From Pempheris klunzingeri (taxonomy: Eukaryota; Chordata; Actinopteri; Acropomatiformes; Pempheridae): a stretch of DNA of 64,000 nt. The first letter of the stretch is position 1; every line of letters begins with the position of its first letter. Below, piece after piece: positions 62,790 to 64,000 of this stretch. The stretch is from contig NC_092020.1 in NCBI RefSeq assembly GCF_042242105.1, positions 5,797,501 through 5,861,500 of the forward strand. The letters run 5' to 3'. Both the position numbers and the translations under genes were made by a program. The notes below the pieces were generated by a model, which ran no database searches, was not told the origin of the DNA, and worked only from the letters and a program-made list of their open reading frames with translations.

Positions 62790-63694
62790 TTGTGTGACTC
62801 CAAAAAAACAGAAAGGGGAGGAAGGGAATGATTTATTGACAATCACTCTTGCAGCCATGCACACACGTCCACACAGAATGATTTTCTTCATCAAATGTGG
62901 ATGTGACAGGCACACACACACACACAAACACACACATTTCCAAGTATTCTCTTTTTGCAACACACACGCACACACGGACAGGTTGCCCTGGGCTTGGTAT
63001 TGCTGCTGTGCAGAGGTTAGCTTGGTGATACTGCATGAAGGCCTGTTGTGGCTGCTACCATTCAACAACCAATGCTCATCTCTCCCTCCCTCTTGTTCTC
63101 CCTTTCACTCTTTCCCCCTCTCTCTCACACTGTCTCTCTCTCACTCTCCTTCTCTTTCTCAATCTTTTTTCCCTTTTCTTTCTGCCTTACATCCCCTCTC
63201 TCTCACTCTTTCTCTCTCTCCATCTCCCTCTCCCTCCCTGGTTTCCATGGTGACAGCTGCGCGCTGCAGAAATCACACTGATCGGAGGATGAGATAGAAG
63301 GAGCTTCTCTCTTTTATACATGAACACACACACACAGGCACGCTTGCACGCACATGTATGCACACTCACAGTCAACATATACAACAAATGTAATACATGT
63401 TGTATGTTTGTAGATTCCTGCACTATGACACACGCACACAGATCAGTTTCCTCCCCACATGTCTTTTACTTTATGAATGTACTGTGCCTCTTCGCTCACT
63501 GTCTCACTAGAGTGTCAGCTGACTCACACACGTTCAGTGCATGTGTGCAGGCATGTTGCTGGCCATGCCTTCTCCGGGTGCCATACCTGTCTGTGAACAC
63601 ACCTAATTGGTTTGGCTTCCATATCACTCTCTCTTATTGGATCATGGTTAGCAAGAAATCAGATCAATTTTGTTGATGCCTGCTTTGCTGGACA

Positions 63695-63723
63695 GAGAGA
63701 GGGAGAGAGAGAGAGAGAGGAGG

Positions 63724-63761
<38 letters not shown>
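63695..63761. repeat. (GA)n low-complexity tract
   Basis: Interrupted GA array with GGAGG insertions, near the right edge of the window. It produces the Arg/Glu-rich and Leu/Ser-rich false frames. Confidence 0.95.
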
Positions 63762-63764
<3 letters not shown>

Positions 63765-64000
63765 GGAGAGAAGAGGGTGGGAGCATCAGCTGACCTTGAA
63801 AGAAGGACCTCTTGATGGACGGCTGATGGGAACGCTGGTCACATGTGATTGGCTCGTGGAGCAGGCCGGTCACAGGCTATTGGCCAGACGCTGCTGTCCA
63901 TTTGTGGCTACCCTACCACCCACCCCACCCACCTCCCCCACCGCTCAGTGCTCTCACCAAGGAATTCTCCCATCACTCAGTGATACAGAAGGCTTGGATC

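Overview
This window is vertebrate nuclear DNA. The intron sizes, dense CA/GT, GA and GATA-type microsatellites, a Sleeping-Beauty-like Tc1 relic and several interspersed repeats familiar from fish genomes point to a ray-finned (teleost) fish. Three protein-coding genes are well supported by protein similarity recalled from their human orthologues and by exact splice-phase agreement.

Region 1 (about 2.0-36.5 kb, + strand) is psd2, an EFA6-family ARF6 exchange factor (acidic N-terminus, Sec7, PH, coiled coil). It has a CpG-rich noncoding first exon near 2.04-2.45 kb, an 8.4-kb first intron and 14 coding exons from 10923 to 33994. Joined, these give an intact 912-aa frame with consensus splice sites. 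The 12.8-kb intron between coding exons 2 and 3 holds a GC-rich segment with what looks like an alternative first exon (ATG 21734, donor at 21783/21784). That donor is in the right phase to give a short isoform of about 523 aa with the whole Sec7-PH part. A possible 3-nt microexon (29015-29017) lies between the exons coding for either side of the GH/NIG junction in the Sec7 domain.

Region 2 (about 34-46.2 kb) has no gene I can name. It holds the 3' flanks of psd2 and pura, which converge here, plus repeats and some GC-rich antisense ORFs of doubtful status. Region 3 (46207-47052, - strand) is an intronless CDS for a Pur-alpha protein (pura). Region 4 (47.1-51.2 kb) is the intergenic space between pura and nrg2, which are transcribed divergently. 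It contains four same-strand copies of a near-consensus RE1/NRSE, the REST binding site, arranged as two pairs. Region 5 (51181-51592, + strand) is the first coding exon of nrg2 (neuregulin 2). The rest of the window, 51593 to the end, is nrg2 intron 1, full of microsatellites and decayed repeats; the Ig-domain exon is not reached.

The genes fit a neural neighbourhood: psd2, pura and nrg2 are all brain-expressed in mammals, and human chromosome 5q31 carries the same three genes. As I recall the human order and strands, PSD2(+) NRG2(-) PURA(+), the NRG2-PURA pair is inverted here relative to PSD2 but stays head to head. The most interesting observations are the RE1 cluster, the 3-nt microexon, the intronic psd2 promoter, a tripled peptide motif in psd2, and the upstream ORF whose stop overlaps the nrg2 start codon.
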